Source of the DNA: Avoscillospira_A sp052117125
GTDB lineage: Bacteria; Bacillota; Clostridia; Oscillospirales; Oscillospiraceae
Assembly: GCF_052117125.1 (NCBI RefSeq)
Contig: NZ_JBQKJT010000013.1
Span: forward strand, 1-64,000
Length of the DNA stretch: 64,000 nucleotides
Reading direction: 5' to 3'
Position numbers and translations under genes: made by a program. Of this stretch, positions 16,739 to 24,877 are shown piece after piece. Below the pieces are notes generated by a model, which was not told the DNA's origin, did not search any database, and saw only the letters and a list, made by a program, of their open reading frames with translations. Positions within the stretch are counted from its first letter, which is position 1, and the number at the start of each line of letters is the position of its first letter.

Positions 16739-17974
16739 TCAGGTTTCAGAAAACAGCAGGGACATCAGTTGAGTGCCGGGTTCCACAAAGGGCCCCTTAA
16801 GACCGTTGGCTTCTGTATACGCCAGGCCGCTTCCCTGGTCTTTACGGCTGTCATAGATCATAAAAGGTACCGGGTCGCCGTCGTGGGTACGGGTATCCGT
16901 CAGCGTCTTGTGGTCGCTGAGAATCAGAATCCGGTAATCCACACCGGCACTGTTCAACTTTTCCGTCAGCGGCGCCAGAACACGACGGTCGATGTACTCG
17001 ATGGACAGAATCTTTTCATCCAGCTTGCCGTTGTGGGTGGCCTCGTCGGGGGCTTCCACATGGATGCAGACAAAATCGTCACCGGACAGCAGGCAGTCCA
17101 CCGCAGCCTGGGTCTTGCCCTCGTAATTGGTCTCGGTCTCGCCGGTGGCGCCTTCCACATGGACCATTTTCAATCCCACCAGAGCGCCGATACCGTGGAC
17201 CAGGGGTACCGCGCTGATAACAGATCCGTTTTTGCCATAGTGCTCGACAAAATTGGGCAGTTTCACCGCGCTGCCCTCCGCCCAGAACCAGATGCCGTTG
17301 GCCGGCAGCTTGCCTTCGGCCCGGCGACGCTCGTTATAGGGGTGATGCTCCAGCAGACGGTTGGCTAACTCCATCAGCTGCCACAGGTTTCCGGCATTTT
17401 CATTGCCGCACAGAGCATAGGGCCCGATTTCCCGTCCCAGAATATCATGGGGCGGCGTGGCGTGAAACCCCTGAATATCGCCGCCGGCCTGAATGGCGAT
17501 ATGACGGAACGAGGGTGTGGGCGCAATGCGCATTCCCACTGCATCTGCGGCTGCTCGAAATTCCGCATTGTCAAAGAGCCAGGAAACCACCGCCATGGAA
17601 TCTTCCCCGTCGATGGAACCGGCGCTGTGCGACAGCATCTTCTTTTCACCAAACGGCTTATCGCCGTCCTCCAGGGCCACCATGTTACACCGGTAGCTGA
17701 CATCACCGGGCTGCACACTGATGCCGCTGCCTGCTGCCTCCAGGGGGCTGCGGCCGGTGAAGTACCGATTGGGATCACAGCCGAAAATGGACAGGATGGC
17801 TGTGTCGCTGCCAGGCAGCTGCTCCGGCGGTACGGTCCGCACGCTGCCCAGGAGGGATTTGGCGCAGAGTGCATCCATATGGGGCTTTCTGGCCGCCTCC
17901 AAGGGTGTTTTCTGGTTTAGTTCCGGCACGGGATTGTCCGCCATGCCATCTCCGATGAGCAAAACGTATTTCAC
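16739..17974 (-). CDS. Cofactor-independent phosphoglycerate mutase, archaeal (aPGM) type
   Basis: The 411-aa protein belongs to the alkaline-phosphatase superfamily and should interconvert 3- and 2-phosphoglycerate with two metal ions. It has the N-terminal metal site KYVLLIGDGMADNP, the phosphoserine region LPGSDTAILSIFGCDP, HVEAPDEATHNG, and LSDHKTLTDTRTHDGDPVPF with further metal ligands. I choose the GTG at 17974 (giving MKYVLLIGDG, the usual family start) over a GTG 9 nt upstream, because the upstream GTG sits directly on the AGGAT ribosome site. Confidence 0.88.
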   Translation of the reverse strand: MKYVLLIGDGMADNPVPELNQKTPLEAARKPHMDALCAKSLLGSVRTVPPEQLPGSDTAILSIFGCDPNRYFTGRSPLEAAGSGISVQPGDVSYRCNMVALEDGDKPFGEKKMLSHSAGSIDGEDSMAVVSWLFDNAEFRAAADAVGMRIAPTPSFRHIAIQAGGDIQGFHATPPHDILGREIGPYALCGNENAGNLWQLMELANRLLEHHPYNERRRAEGKLPANGIWFWAEGSAVKLPNFVEHYGKNGSVISAVPLVHGIGALVGLKMVHVEGATGETETNYEGKTQAAVDCLLSGDDFVCIHVEAPDEATHNGKLDEKILSIEYIDRRVLAPLTEKLNSAGVDYRILILSDHKTLTDTRTHDGDPVPFMIYDSRKDQGSGLAYTEANGLKGPFVEPGTQLMSLLFSET

Positions 17975-18057
17975 TTGCGTCACATCCTGACTTCATGTTT
18001 TAGTGTCTTATCGATTTTATCATATTACTCAAAAAAAAGAAAGACTTCTGTTGAAAT

Positions 18058-18088
18058 TGCATAGACAATCTTTCTGCCGGACATACTA
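18058..18088 (+). promoter_or_regulatory. Forespore (sigma-G/sigma-F)-type promoter before the DUF378 gene
   Basis: TGCATA (18058-18063), 18 nt, CATACTA (18082-18088). This matches the known Bacillus/Clostridium sigma-G pattern (TGAATA-like, 17-18 nt, CATACTA) and lies 31 nt before the start codon, with AAGGAGG between. No good sigma-A pair is seen. Confidence 0.65.
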
Positions 18089-18119
18089 GGCCATATCCAG
18101 ACAATAAGGAGGTTGTACA

Positions 18120-18344
18120 ATGGATATTGCTGCTCTGATTCTGGTCATTGTCGGCGCCCTCAACTGGGGCCTGATCAGTCTGTTCCAGTTCGATCTGGTG
18201 GCCTGGTTGGGCGGCGGTCAAACCGCTTTCCTCAGCCGCATCATCTACGGCCTGGTGGCACTGGCCGGTCTGTGGTGCATCACCCTGCTGTTCAAGCATG
18301 GGCAAAACACCGATACAGATGTACAGCACCGTCCCGCCACCTGA
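18120..18344 (+). CDS. DUF378 small membrane protein
   Basis: A 74-aa protein of the DUF378 family with two transmembrane helices (about 3-25 and 37-60). The first holds the family's IVGALNWGLISLFQFDLV signature. The ribosome site AAGGAGG is 8 nt upstream of the ATG. It stands alone between minus-strand genes and ends in a hairpin. The promoter at 18058-18088 suggests expression in the developing spore; the molecular function of the family is not known. Confidence 0.88.
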   Translation: MDIAALILVIVGALNWGLISLFQFDLVAWLGGGQTAFLSRIIYGLVALAGLWCITLLFKHGQNTDTDVQHRPAT

Positions 18345-18357
18345 GCTGGACAAAACC

Positions 18358-18393
18358 AATGCCGAGTGGAACCATATCGTCCCACTCGGCATT
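18358..18393. terminator. Hairpin between convergent DUF378 and zinc-ribbon/Ig genes
   Basis: A 12-bp perfect stem (18358-18369 with 18382-18393). Only short T-runs follow (GGTTTTG on the minus side), so strength is uncertain; its place between two converging genes fits a shared terminator. Confidence 0.6.
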
Positions 18394-18416
18394 TCTCCAT
18401 ATAAAATTCAATTTGA

Positions 18417-19625
18417 TTATGGTACACGGACAATGCATTCCAGCCTCTGGCCGTTCACAGTGGTGTAAACCTTGGCCGTACCGGATGCCAAGGCGGTGAC
18501 GTTGCCGTTTCCGTCCACCGAGATCACAGAACCGTCGGTGACATTCCAGCCGCCGGAGACGCCGTTGACCACCGAAATCTCAAAGCTCTGGCCTACACTT
18601 AGGGTGACGTCTGTATGGTCCAGCTGATTGCCGCCGGTGGAACCGCCGCCGGTATTCTCTGCATTGCTGTCGTTGGCCACCACAGAGCCTTCGATGTTGC
18701 ACCGGACGGTACAGGTAAGTTTTTTATCGTTAACCTGGGCCGTCACTGTAGCCGTTCCTGCCTTCACCGCTGTGACTTTGCCGCCGGAGACGGTGCAAAC
18801 GCCTGCGTTGGAGCTGCTCCAAGTAATGGTGGCCCCTTCCGGCGCGTCCAGCACCTGAATAGTGGCCACTTCTCCGGTGGAAAAGAGCGTAAAGTCCGTT
18901 GTGCTCAGATAGGCATTGTTTTCTTTACTGTTGCTGAAATTGCACACCACTTCCACCTCCGCGGAGAAGGAGCCGCAGGTGGCGGTGACCGTAGCTTTAC
19001 CACCATCTACAGCGGTGATGATGCCAAGATCATCCACAGTACATACGGTTGTATCGGAACTGGTCCAGAGAATGGTCTCCGTGCAATCAGCCGGTTGGGC
19101 GGTGGCTGTGACTGTGGTAGCCAGTCCCGCCGATTCCAGCGTCACAGTACGTTCTGACAAGGTAATCCCCGTACAGAGTACCTCCGCAGGAGTGGTCTCC
19201 GGCTGCACGATCTGTTCTTGATCTTCAGTCTGCTGTGTATCCTGTTCCTGATCAATGTCTTCCGTAATCTGTTGTTCCGGCAGCGTCAAGTCCTCTGACG
19301 AAGTTTTTTGGGGGGAGAAAATACCAACGGCATACATGGCATACAACGCGCCGATGACGACCGCCAAGCCCAGCACCACACAGATCATGATCGTGAGCCA
19401 TTTTGGAATGCGGTCATCCTCTCCAACATCCTTCTGAGTGGCCTTGTTCGACCGGGAAGAATGGGCAGCTTTCAGGGTGCTGTACCGGCCACCTCGGGCT
19501 TTCTGCCCATGGGCTCCCGATTCCGTCTGAGCGGGATCGCTCTGATTGATGCTGCCACACAGGGGGCAGCGCTGCTGGATATCGTCGTACTCCGTACCAC
19601 AATAGTCACAGGTGATCCGTGCCAT
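18417..19625 (-). CDS. Membrane protein: cytoplasmic zinc ribbon, one TM helix, three Ig-like (BIG2) domains
   Basis: The 402-aa protein starts MARITCDYCG; Cys6, Cys9, Cys20 and Cys23 form a CxxC...CxxC zinc ribbon. A basic/Ser-rich linker follows, then one membrane helix (about 76-103), an acidic Gln/Glu/Asp-rich spacer and three BIG2-type repeats (about 150-230, 240-315, 335-402), each with the typical TWSSSNAGVCTVSGGKVTAVKAG-like pattern. By the positive-inside rule the ribbon is cytoplasmic and the Ig domains are outside. GGAGG precedes the ATG at 19625. It is divergent from the receptor-like kinase at 19806, which also has repeats outside. Function unknown. Confidence 0.8.
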   Translation of the reverse strand: MARITCDYCGTEYDDIQQRCPLCGSINQSDPAQTESGAHGQKARGGRYSTLKAAHSSRSNKATQKDVGEDDRIPKWLTIMICVVLGLAVVIGALYAMYAVGIFSPQKTSSEDLTLPEQQITEDIDQEQDTQQTEDQEQIVQPETTPAEVLCTGITLSERTVTLESAGLATTVTATAQPADCTETILWTSSDTTVCTVDDLGIITAVDGGKATVTATCGSFSAEVEVVCNFSNSKENNAYLSTTDFTLFSTGEVATIQVLDAPEGATITWSSSNAGVCTVSGGKVTAVKAGTATVTAQVNDKKLTCTVRCNIEGSVVANDSNAENTGGGSTGGNQLDHTDVTLSVGQSFEISVVNGVSGGWNVTDGSVISVDGNGNVTALASGTAKVYTTVNGQRLECIVRVP

Positions 19626-19687
19626 AAAATCCTCCATTCAAGGCATACATATCCTGTAAAGGAAAGTCGCTTTTTGTCTTGTATGGT

Positions 19688-19716
19688 ATTCTATCATAAA
19701 AATGGCGAAATTCCAA
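19688..19716 (-). promoter_or_regulatory. Promoter of the zinc-ribbon/Ig gene
   Basis: TTGGAA (19716-19711), 17 nt, TAGAAT (19693-19688) on the minus strand, 63 nt before the start at 19625. Confidence 0.65.
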
Positions 19717-19747
19717 TGGCTAATCCTGCGTTTTGCGGAATCCATTC

Positions 19748-19776
19748 TTGCATTTTTCGCCCATTTGCAATAAAAT
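19748..19776 (+). promoter_or_regulatory. Promoter of the receptor-like kinase
   Basis: TTGCAT (19748-19753), 17 nt, TAAAAT (19771-19776), 30 nt before the TTG start. Its -35 lies 32 bp from the -35 of the divergent promoter, so one bound protein could affect both. Confidence 0.6.
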
Positions 19777-19805
19777 ACGTGTTGTAGGAAAAGGAGGCGA
19801 GTTTT

Positions 19806-22571
19806 TTGTCTGAACTCAAGCTCATATCTCCCCTTCTGGACAACATGGAAATCGTAACATGTTTGCAGTCCGGCAGCGGAACCTCTGTCTTCCTTTTACG
19901 CGGCACGCGGAACGGTCAGGAATATATTCTGAAACGGATTTCTGTGCCCGAGTCCCAGACCCAGGTGGAGGCTTTGTACTTCGCCGGTGCGGCTGAGGAT
20001 GAGGAAGAAGCAAAAAAATACTTTGAGCAGCTCATCAAGGATTACTGTGCCGAGCTGTCGGAGCTGGACATGCTGCGGGGCAGTACCAATTTTGCAACGT
20101 ATCTGGACTATCAGGTTTGTGAAAAAGAGGACGGCATCGGCTACGATCTGTATCTGTTGTCGGAAAAATGGCAGACATTAGTGGAATACCTGTCGAAAAA
20201 TGCCATGACCCATCTGAAGGCGCTGAACCTGGGACTGGACTTGTGTACGGCCCTCTGCGATCTGCGGACCCATGGACTGATCCACCGGGACATCAAACCG
20301 GAAAATATCTACCTCAACGGTCTTAACAGCTTTATGCTGGGCGATCTGGGCGTGGCTAAAATTGCAGAGCTCAAATACTGCACCATGCCGGAACGGATGG
20401 TAACGGAGTACACGGCCCCGGAAATGACCGATATTCTCAATCCGTTCAATACCACCATCGATATTTACTCCATCGGTATGGTGCTTTACCGGATTCTCAA
20501 CGGTAACCACGGTCCCTTTGAGGACGAGAAAACATCGGCCAAAGCCGCCAACAAACTGCGGATTTCCGGCGAACCTCTGCCGGCACCCCTTTACAGCGAT
20601 TATGAACTGACAGAAATTATTATGAAGGCCTGCGCTTTCCTGCCGGAGGATCGCTACCAGACGCCGGAGGAATTCATGCAGGACCTGGTCCTCTATATGA
20701 AGCGCAATAACGTCACTGACTCTCTGATTGTGCCGCCGCTGTTGCTGGACCCAGAAGACATTGTTCATCCCGATGCCATGGACGAGGAAGTGCAGCCGGT
20801 GCAGTTCGCGGAAACGGACCAGATGGACGAACAGTTTATTGCCAGCTTTATGCCGGATACCACTGTGCAGGGCGGCGAGGAGGATATCGAGATCACACCC
20901 TCGTCTTCCACGCTGGATACTCCGCCGGAGAGCGCCCCGTGGAGTGAATTGCCTGAACTGTCGGATTTGCCGTCCTTTGCGGCGCCCCATGCCGCAGACC
21001 CCGCCGAAGAGATGTCAGCTGCTCCCCCACCGCCCAGTGCACCGAAAAAGAAGCGGAGCAACAAGGGAAAAAAGCTGGCGGTTGCCGTTTCTTCCGCCGT
21101 TGTTGCCTTGGGCGTTATCGGTGTCAGCGTCTATTTTCTTGCCTTTGGCGGCCCGGCCACCAATATCGCCTCTATAACTATGGAAGACCGAGGTACTAAT
21201 TATCTGGTGGTCCATGTCAAGGCCGGTTCGGATGTGTCGGACTTGACGCTGCATTGTGTGGACACATACGGCAACGAACAGACAGCAGAGCTCAACGGCA
21301 GCAGCGCTACCTTCTCGGAGTTGGCTCCCGGTACCCAGTACACCGTCTCAGTTGTATCCAACAGCGGCCACCGTCTCAGTGGCACTACCTCCGCCATGTT
21401 CACTACCGTTGCCACCACCGACGTTCTGAGCTTTGTGGGTACGGCAGTCACTGGCGATCAGGTAACGTTGCAACTGACAGTCAGCGGTCCCAGCCCTGAA
21501 GAGTGGACCGTGCGCTACTTTGCCGAGGGTATCGCGCCCCTGGAAAAGACGTTTACCGGAAATTCGGTCACCATTACCGGACTGGAAAGCGGTGCGGCCT
21601 ATCTCTTTGAGCTCTCCAGTACGTCCGATGTGGAGCTGACCGGTAACACCTCTCTGGAACTGACCACCACGCCGGAGGTTTCTGTTTCCGATCTGGCGGT
21701 ATCGGCATTGACTGAGACCTCTGCTACCGTATCCTGGACCGCTACGGAGCCTGCTCCGGCTGAATGGACCGTCACCTGTACCGGTACGGACGGCTCTATT
21801 GCGACCAAAACCGTCACCGATTGCGAGGCGGAGTTCACGGAACTTACCACCGGCGAAACGTATACTATTTCTGTCACTGCCGACGGCTTGGCCACGCCCG
21901 CCGTTATCACCGCGACGCCTACTTCCATGGTCATTGACGGTTTTACCGCCACAGCCTCCACGGACGGCTCTGTGTCCGTCTCCTGGAACAGCGGCAGCGA
22001 TACGGCTTCCTGGCAGCTGCGGTATGCGGTTGCCGCTACCGGCAGTCCCATCACCGGCACCATGGAGGTGCAGGGCAATACGGCCACGCTGGAGCATTTG
22101 ATCCCCGGTGAGAAGTACACGCTGGAACTGCGCTCCGCCTCCGGTGAGAAGCTGGGCGGAACCACTACCGCTGAAGTCACCATCCCCGCTGCAGGGGCCT
22201 TTGACCAGTACGGCGCTTCCCGATTCTTCCTGGGCCTTTTCAAAAAGCCCGACAAGTCCAACTGGACCGCCAACGATCTGGTCACCATGAGTGAGCCGGT
22301 TTTCTCCACCAGCGATTCCATTGTTTTTGCCTTGGATAGTCTCACGGACCGCAGCGACAGTGAAGATGAGGTCACCCTTCTGTATGTGGTGGAATCCGCC
22401 GCAGGCGTTCCCCTCTCCACCGGCAGCAAAACCGCTGCTTGGAACAACCTTTGGACAGAGGATCTGATTTTGGGTCAGGTGGAAGAAACACCGCAGGAGG
22501 CCGGCACGTACACTCTGCGTCTCTATCTGAATGGTCAGAGTGCCGCAGCCAAGGAATTTACCATTCAATAA
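19806..22571 (+). CDS. Receptor-like Ser/Thr protein kinase with extracellular fibronectin-III-like repeats
   Basis: The 921-aa single-pass protein has a cytoplasmic Hanks-type kinase (about 12-300): glycine loop QSGSGTSVFL, Lys43, catalytic HRDIKPEN (160-167), metal motif DLG (180-182, in place of DFG) and TAPEM (203-207). A Pro/Ser/acidic linker leads to a TM helix (about 424-447). Outside are about four FN3-like modules (450-800), each ending in an L-x-PGxxYTxxL-type strand, and a unique C-terminal domain (about 805-921). It lacks PASTA repeats, so it is not a standard PrkC. The TTG start has AAGGAGG upstream. It should sense an outer signal and phosphorylate cytoplasmic targets. Confidence 0.86.
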   Translation: MSELKLISPLLDNMEIVTCLQSGSGTSVFLLRGTRNGQEYILKRISVPESQTQVEALYFAGAAEDEEEAKKYFEQLIKDYCAELSELDMLRGSTNFATYLDYQVCEKEDGIGYDLYLLSEKWQTLVEYLSKNAMTHLKALNLGLDLCTALCDLRTHGLIHRDIKPENIYLNGLNSFMLGDLGVAKIAELKYCTMPERMVTEYTAPEMTDILNPFNTTIDIYSIGMVLYRILNGNHGPFEDEKTSAKAANKLRISGEPLPAPLYSDYELTEIIMKACAFLPEDRYQTPEEFMQDLVLYMKRNNVTDSLIVPPLLLDPEDIVHPDAMDEEVQPVQFAETDQMDEQFIASFMPDTTVQGGEEDIEITPSSSTLDTPPESAPWSELPELSDLPSFAAPHAADPAEEMSAAPPPPSAPKKKRSNKGKKLAVAVSSAVVALGVIGVSVYFLAFGGPATNIASITMEDRGTNYLVVHVKAGSDVSDLTLHCVDTYGNEQTAELNGSSATFSELAPGTQYTVSVVSNSGHRLSGTTSAMFTTVATTDVLSFVGTAVTGDQVTLQLTVSGPSPEEWTVRYFAEGIAPLEKTFTGNSVTITGLESGAAYLFELSSTSDVELTGNTSLELTTTPEVSVSDLAVSALTETSATVSWTATEPAPAEWTVTCTGTDGSIATKTVTDCEAEFTELTTGETYTISVTADGLATPAVITATPTSMVIDGFTATASTDGSVSVSWNSGSDTASWQLRYAVAATGSPITGTMEVQGNTATLEHLIPGEKYTLELRSASGEKLGGTTTAEVTIPAAGAFDQYGASRFFLGLFKKPDKSNWTANDLVTMSEPVFSTSDSIVFALDSLTDRSDSEDEVTLLYVVESAAGVPLSTGSKTAAWNNLWTEDLILGQVEETPQEAGTYTLRLYLNGQSAAAKEFTIQ

Positions 22572-22593
22572 CACATCAAACCCATATGACAAC

Positions 22594-22626
22594 GAACCGC
22601 CGCAGGAATGGCTCCTGCGGCGGTTC
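22594..22626. terminator. Hairpin shared by the kinase gene and the end of the eut operon
   Basis: A 14-bp perfect stem (22594-22607 with 22613-22626), 5-nt loop, between the convergent stops at 22571 and 22632. T-runs are weak on both sides, but position and stem strength support a bidirectional terminator. Confidence 0.75.
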
Positions 22627-22631
22627 TACTG

Positions 22632-23069
22632 TTAATTCAGTTCCTGCCAGTTGGCCGGATATACGAAATAGGCATATCTCGTAAAACCAGAACTCTGGAA
22701 GTGGATGTGGCTGCCTTTGGGAATGTAGATGATATCACCGGGGCCGCCGGAAATGATACGGCCATCGATTTCAATTTCCAGGGTACCTTCGATGACCATG
22801 TCGTATTCGTCATAGGTCAGCGTCCACTCAAAGCTGGTGTGGTCCAGTTCCATAATACCAGCACCCATGCGAGGCGCTTCCTCCAGAGTAACGATATCCT
22901 TCAACGCGACGCCCTCTTGTTCAAAAGGCTCGCACCGGACCGTAGAGGTTTTGATGCCGATGATGCCGCTGGGGTCCACATGCTTCTCAAACGCGGGCTT
23001 GGAGCTGTTCTTTGTCTGCTCCAGAACCTGCAATACGATGTCGCGGATCAAAGACTCACTGATATTCAT
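22632..23069 (-). CDS. eutQ: Ethanolamine utilization cupin protein EutQ
   Basis: The 145-aa protein has a short N-terminal helix and a single cupin barrel. The family blocks are EEAPRMGAGIMELDHTSFEW, YDEYDMVIEGTLEIEIDG and GDIIYIPKGSHIHFQSSG. EutQ is needed for growth on ethanolamine in enterobacteria, where acetate-kinase activity has been reported; the lack of a separate ackA-like gene here would fit such a role (inference). It is the last gene of the operon, 34 nt after eutH. Confidence 0.92.
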   Translation of the reverse strand: MNISESLIRDIVLQVLEQTKNSSKPAFEKHVDPSGIIGIKTSTVRCEPFEQEGVALKDIVTLEEAPRMGAGIMELDHTSFEWTLTYDEYDMVIEGTLEIEIDGRIISGGPGDIIYIPKGSHIHFQSSGFTRYAYFVYPANWQELN

Positions 23070-23103
23070 AATGCGTCAAATCCCTTCTATGGAATGGGGG
23101 CAA

Positions 23104-24297
23104 TTACTTTTTGCTGGCGGTTTCAATCTTGCTCAGCAGCTTGGGCGCCAAAACATTGGCCAAGATCAGAGCAGTGATACCAGCAACCAGTTTGCCAATT
23201 ACGACGGGGAAAATCATGTCGGGTTCGTTGCCGGCAGTGAAGCCCAGGTGATCGCCGAATACGAAAGCGGCAGACACGGCGAACGCCACGTTCAGCAGCT
23301 TGCCCTTGGGGTTCATCTCGCCCATAATATTGAACATGGCAATGTTGTTGGCCAAGGTTGCCACCAGACCGGCAGAAGCTTTATCATTCATACCCAGCGC
23401 GGAGCCGATCTTACTGAGTGCGCCGCCGAAGGTCTTGGTAATCCACTTGACCATGGGGAAGGCACCGATCAGGACAATACCGATCTGGCCGCAGGTCAGC
23501 AGGCCGCTATCCAACGGAGACAGGCCGGTGACCTCATCCTTGATGCTCATGACGTCCAGCACGGGGAACATGATGCCGGTGATCTGCTGGAAGACGGCAA
23601 TGGCGGTGAAGATGGTAATAACGATGGTCACTCCGGTGCCAAAGACATTAAAGCCGCGGATCATGGCAGCAGGGGCAAACCACAGGCCCAGAACGATCAG
23701 GGCGGCAACGATGATGACAGGCACCAGGTTGATGAGGATGGTGCCGATGGGCAGCTTGAATTCGGTCATACCCATAGCAAGGCCGCCGACAATGCAACCG
23801 ATGGGAACCGTAATCAGACCAGCCAGGACACCGGCGCCCAGGTAAGGACGGTCTTCCTTCTTGATGATGCCCAAGGCAACAGGAATCGTGAACACAATGG
23901 TGGGACCCATCATAGTGCCCAGAATCAGGCCGGCAAAGTTGCCGATGGCAGGGGTCTCAGCCAGCTCCATAGCCAAGGGGTAACCGCCCATGTCACAGGC
24001 CAGCAGTGTGGTGGCAAACATGGAAGAGTCAGCGCCGATCGCTGTGTAGATGGGCTTCAGGATGGGGCCCAGCAGCTGTGCCAGCACGGGAGCAGCTGCC
24101 ACAACGCCGGCCATGGACAGGGCCAGGGGGCCGATGGCATTGAAGCCTTCCTCAAACTGTTCGCCATAGCCAAACTTGTTGCCCATAATTTTGTCTATGG
24201 CGCCGACGATCATAAAGATCATCATAATCATCATAATGACGGAATTGATGGAGAGGCCGCTGAACCAAGCCTGCACGCTCTCTGTAAATACGTTCAT
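23104..24297 (-). CDS. eutH: Ethanolamine transporter EutH
   Basis: A 397-aa, very hydrophobic membrane protein with about ten or more helices. EutH brings ethanolamine across the cytoplasmic membrane when it is scarce or protonated. The sequence begins MNVFTESVQAWFSG and contains DKIMGNKFGYGEQFEEG, CDMGGYPLAMELA, GLILGTMMGPTIVFTIPVAL and FGDHLGFTAGNEPDM, all typical of EutH. I start at 24297, where AAAGGAGG precedes the ATG, not at the in-frame start 144 nt upstream that lies inside the pduT-like gene. Confidence 0.96.
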   Translation of the reverse strand: MNVFTESVQAWFSGLSINSVIMMIMMIFMIVGAIDKIMGNKFGYGEQFEEGFNAIGPLALSMAGVVAAAPVLAQLLGPILKPIYTAIGADSSMFATTLLACDMGGYPLAMELAETPAIGNFAGLILGTMMGPTIVFTIPVALGIIKKEDRPYLGAGVLAGLITVPIGCIVGGLAMGMTEFKLPIGTILINLVPVIIVAALIVLGLWFAPAAMIRGFNVFGTGVTIVITIFTAIAVFQQITGIMFPVLDVMSIKDEVTGLSPLDSGLLTCGQIGIVLIGAFPMVKWITKTFGGALSKIGSALGMNDKASAGLVATLANNIAMFNIMGEMNPKGKLLNVAFAVSAAFVFGDHLGFTAGNEPDMIFPVVIGKLVAGITALILANVLAPKLLSKIETASKK

Positions 24298-24334
24298 GTG
24301 GTATCCTCCTTTTTTCGTCCTGTGAGAATTACAC

Positions 24335-24874
24335 TCACAGCAATGCTTCAAACAATTTGGGGTCCGGCCGGGGCAGGATTGCCGTTTGAACCAGCAATTC
24401 AGCATTGCGAGTAGCAGCGTCCACAGCTGCTCGTACCGCACCCACGTCGCCGGTCAGCGTGACAAAGCCCTTGCCGCCGATGGCATATCCGGTCCGAACC
24501 TCAATCAGGGTGACGTTGGCTGCTTTGGCTGCGGCGTCAGCTGCCACCACGGCCGATGCAATAGAGTAAAACTCCATCACACCGACAGCGCCCCGCACTG
24601 TGACGGGATTGGTCATACAAATGGCCGGAATCACCTGTTCATGGACGCTGGGCAACATCAAGGTGTCGGCCACATAGGGGCCACCACACGACTGCCCAGC
24701 TGCCATGGCTTCCCGCACGGAGCCTGTATCGCCGCCAATCAGTACAATATACTTACCCGGGCAGACCGTTGCTGCACGCAGCAACTCCACCTGCGCCGCC
24801 TTGACCATATCATCACAGGCCGCAATGCCCCGGGCGATGCTGGTAAATTCAATCAGTCCAACTGCTGCTGCCAC
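24335..24874 (-). CDS. PduT-like tandem-BMC shell protein with an Fe-S pore cysteine
   Basis: The 179-aa protein holds two BMC domains (about 4-88 and 95-175), so it should form pseudohexameric trimers in the microcompartment shell. Cys38 lies in ATVCPGKYIVL at the same position as Cys38 of PduT, which in that protein holds a 4Fe-4S cluster in the central pore (established for PduT). The second domain carries FVTLTGDVGAVRAAVDAA. The start is GTG at 24874 with AAAGGAGGG upstream. It is directly downstream of the PduS-like gene, the known PduT partner in electron transfer. Confidence 0.88.
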   Translation of the reverse strand: MAAAVGLIEFTSIARGIAACDDMVKAAQVELLRAATVCPGKYIVLIGGDTGSVREAMAAGQSCGGPYVADTLMLPSVHEQVIPAICMTNPVTVRGAVGVMEFYSIASAVVAADAAAKAANVTLIEVRTGYAIGGKGFVTLTGDVGAVRAAVDAATRNAELLVQTAILPRPDPKLFEALL

Positions 24875-24877
24875 GGA

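Noticed and set aside
22837..24414. 525-codon plus-strand open frame opposite eutH
   Set aside because: Low-complexity His/Asp/Gln-rich product without family features; it is the antisense shadow of eutH and its neighbours, which match known proteins.
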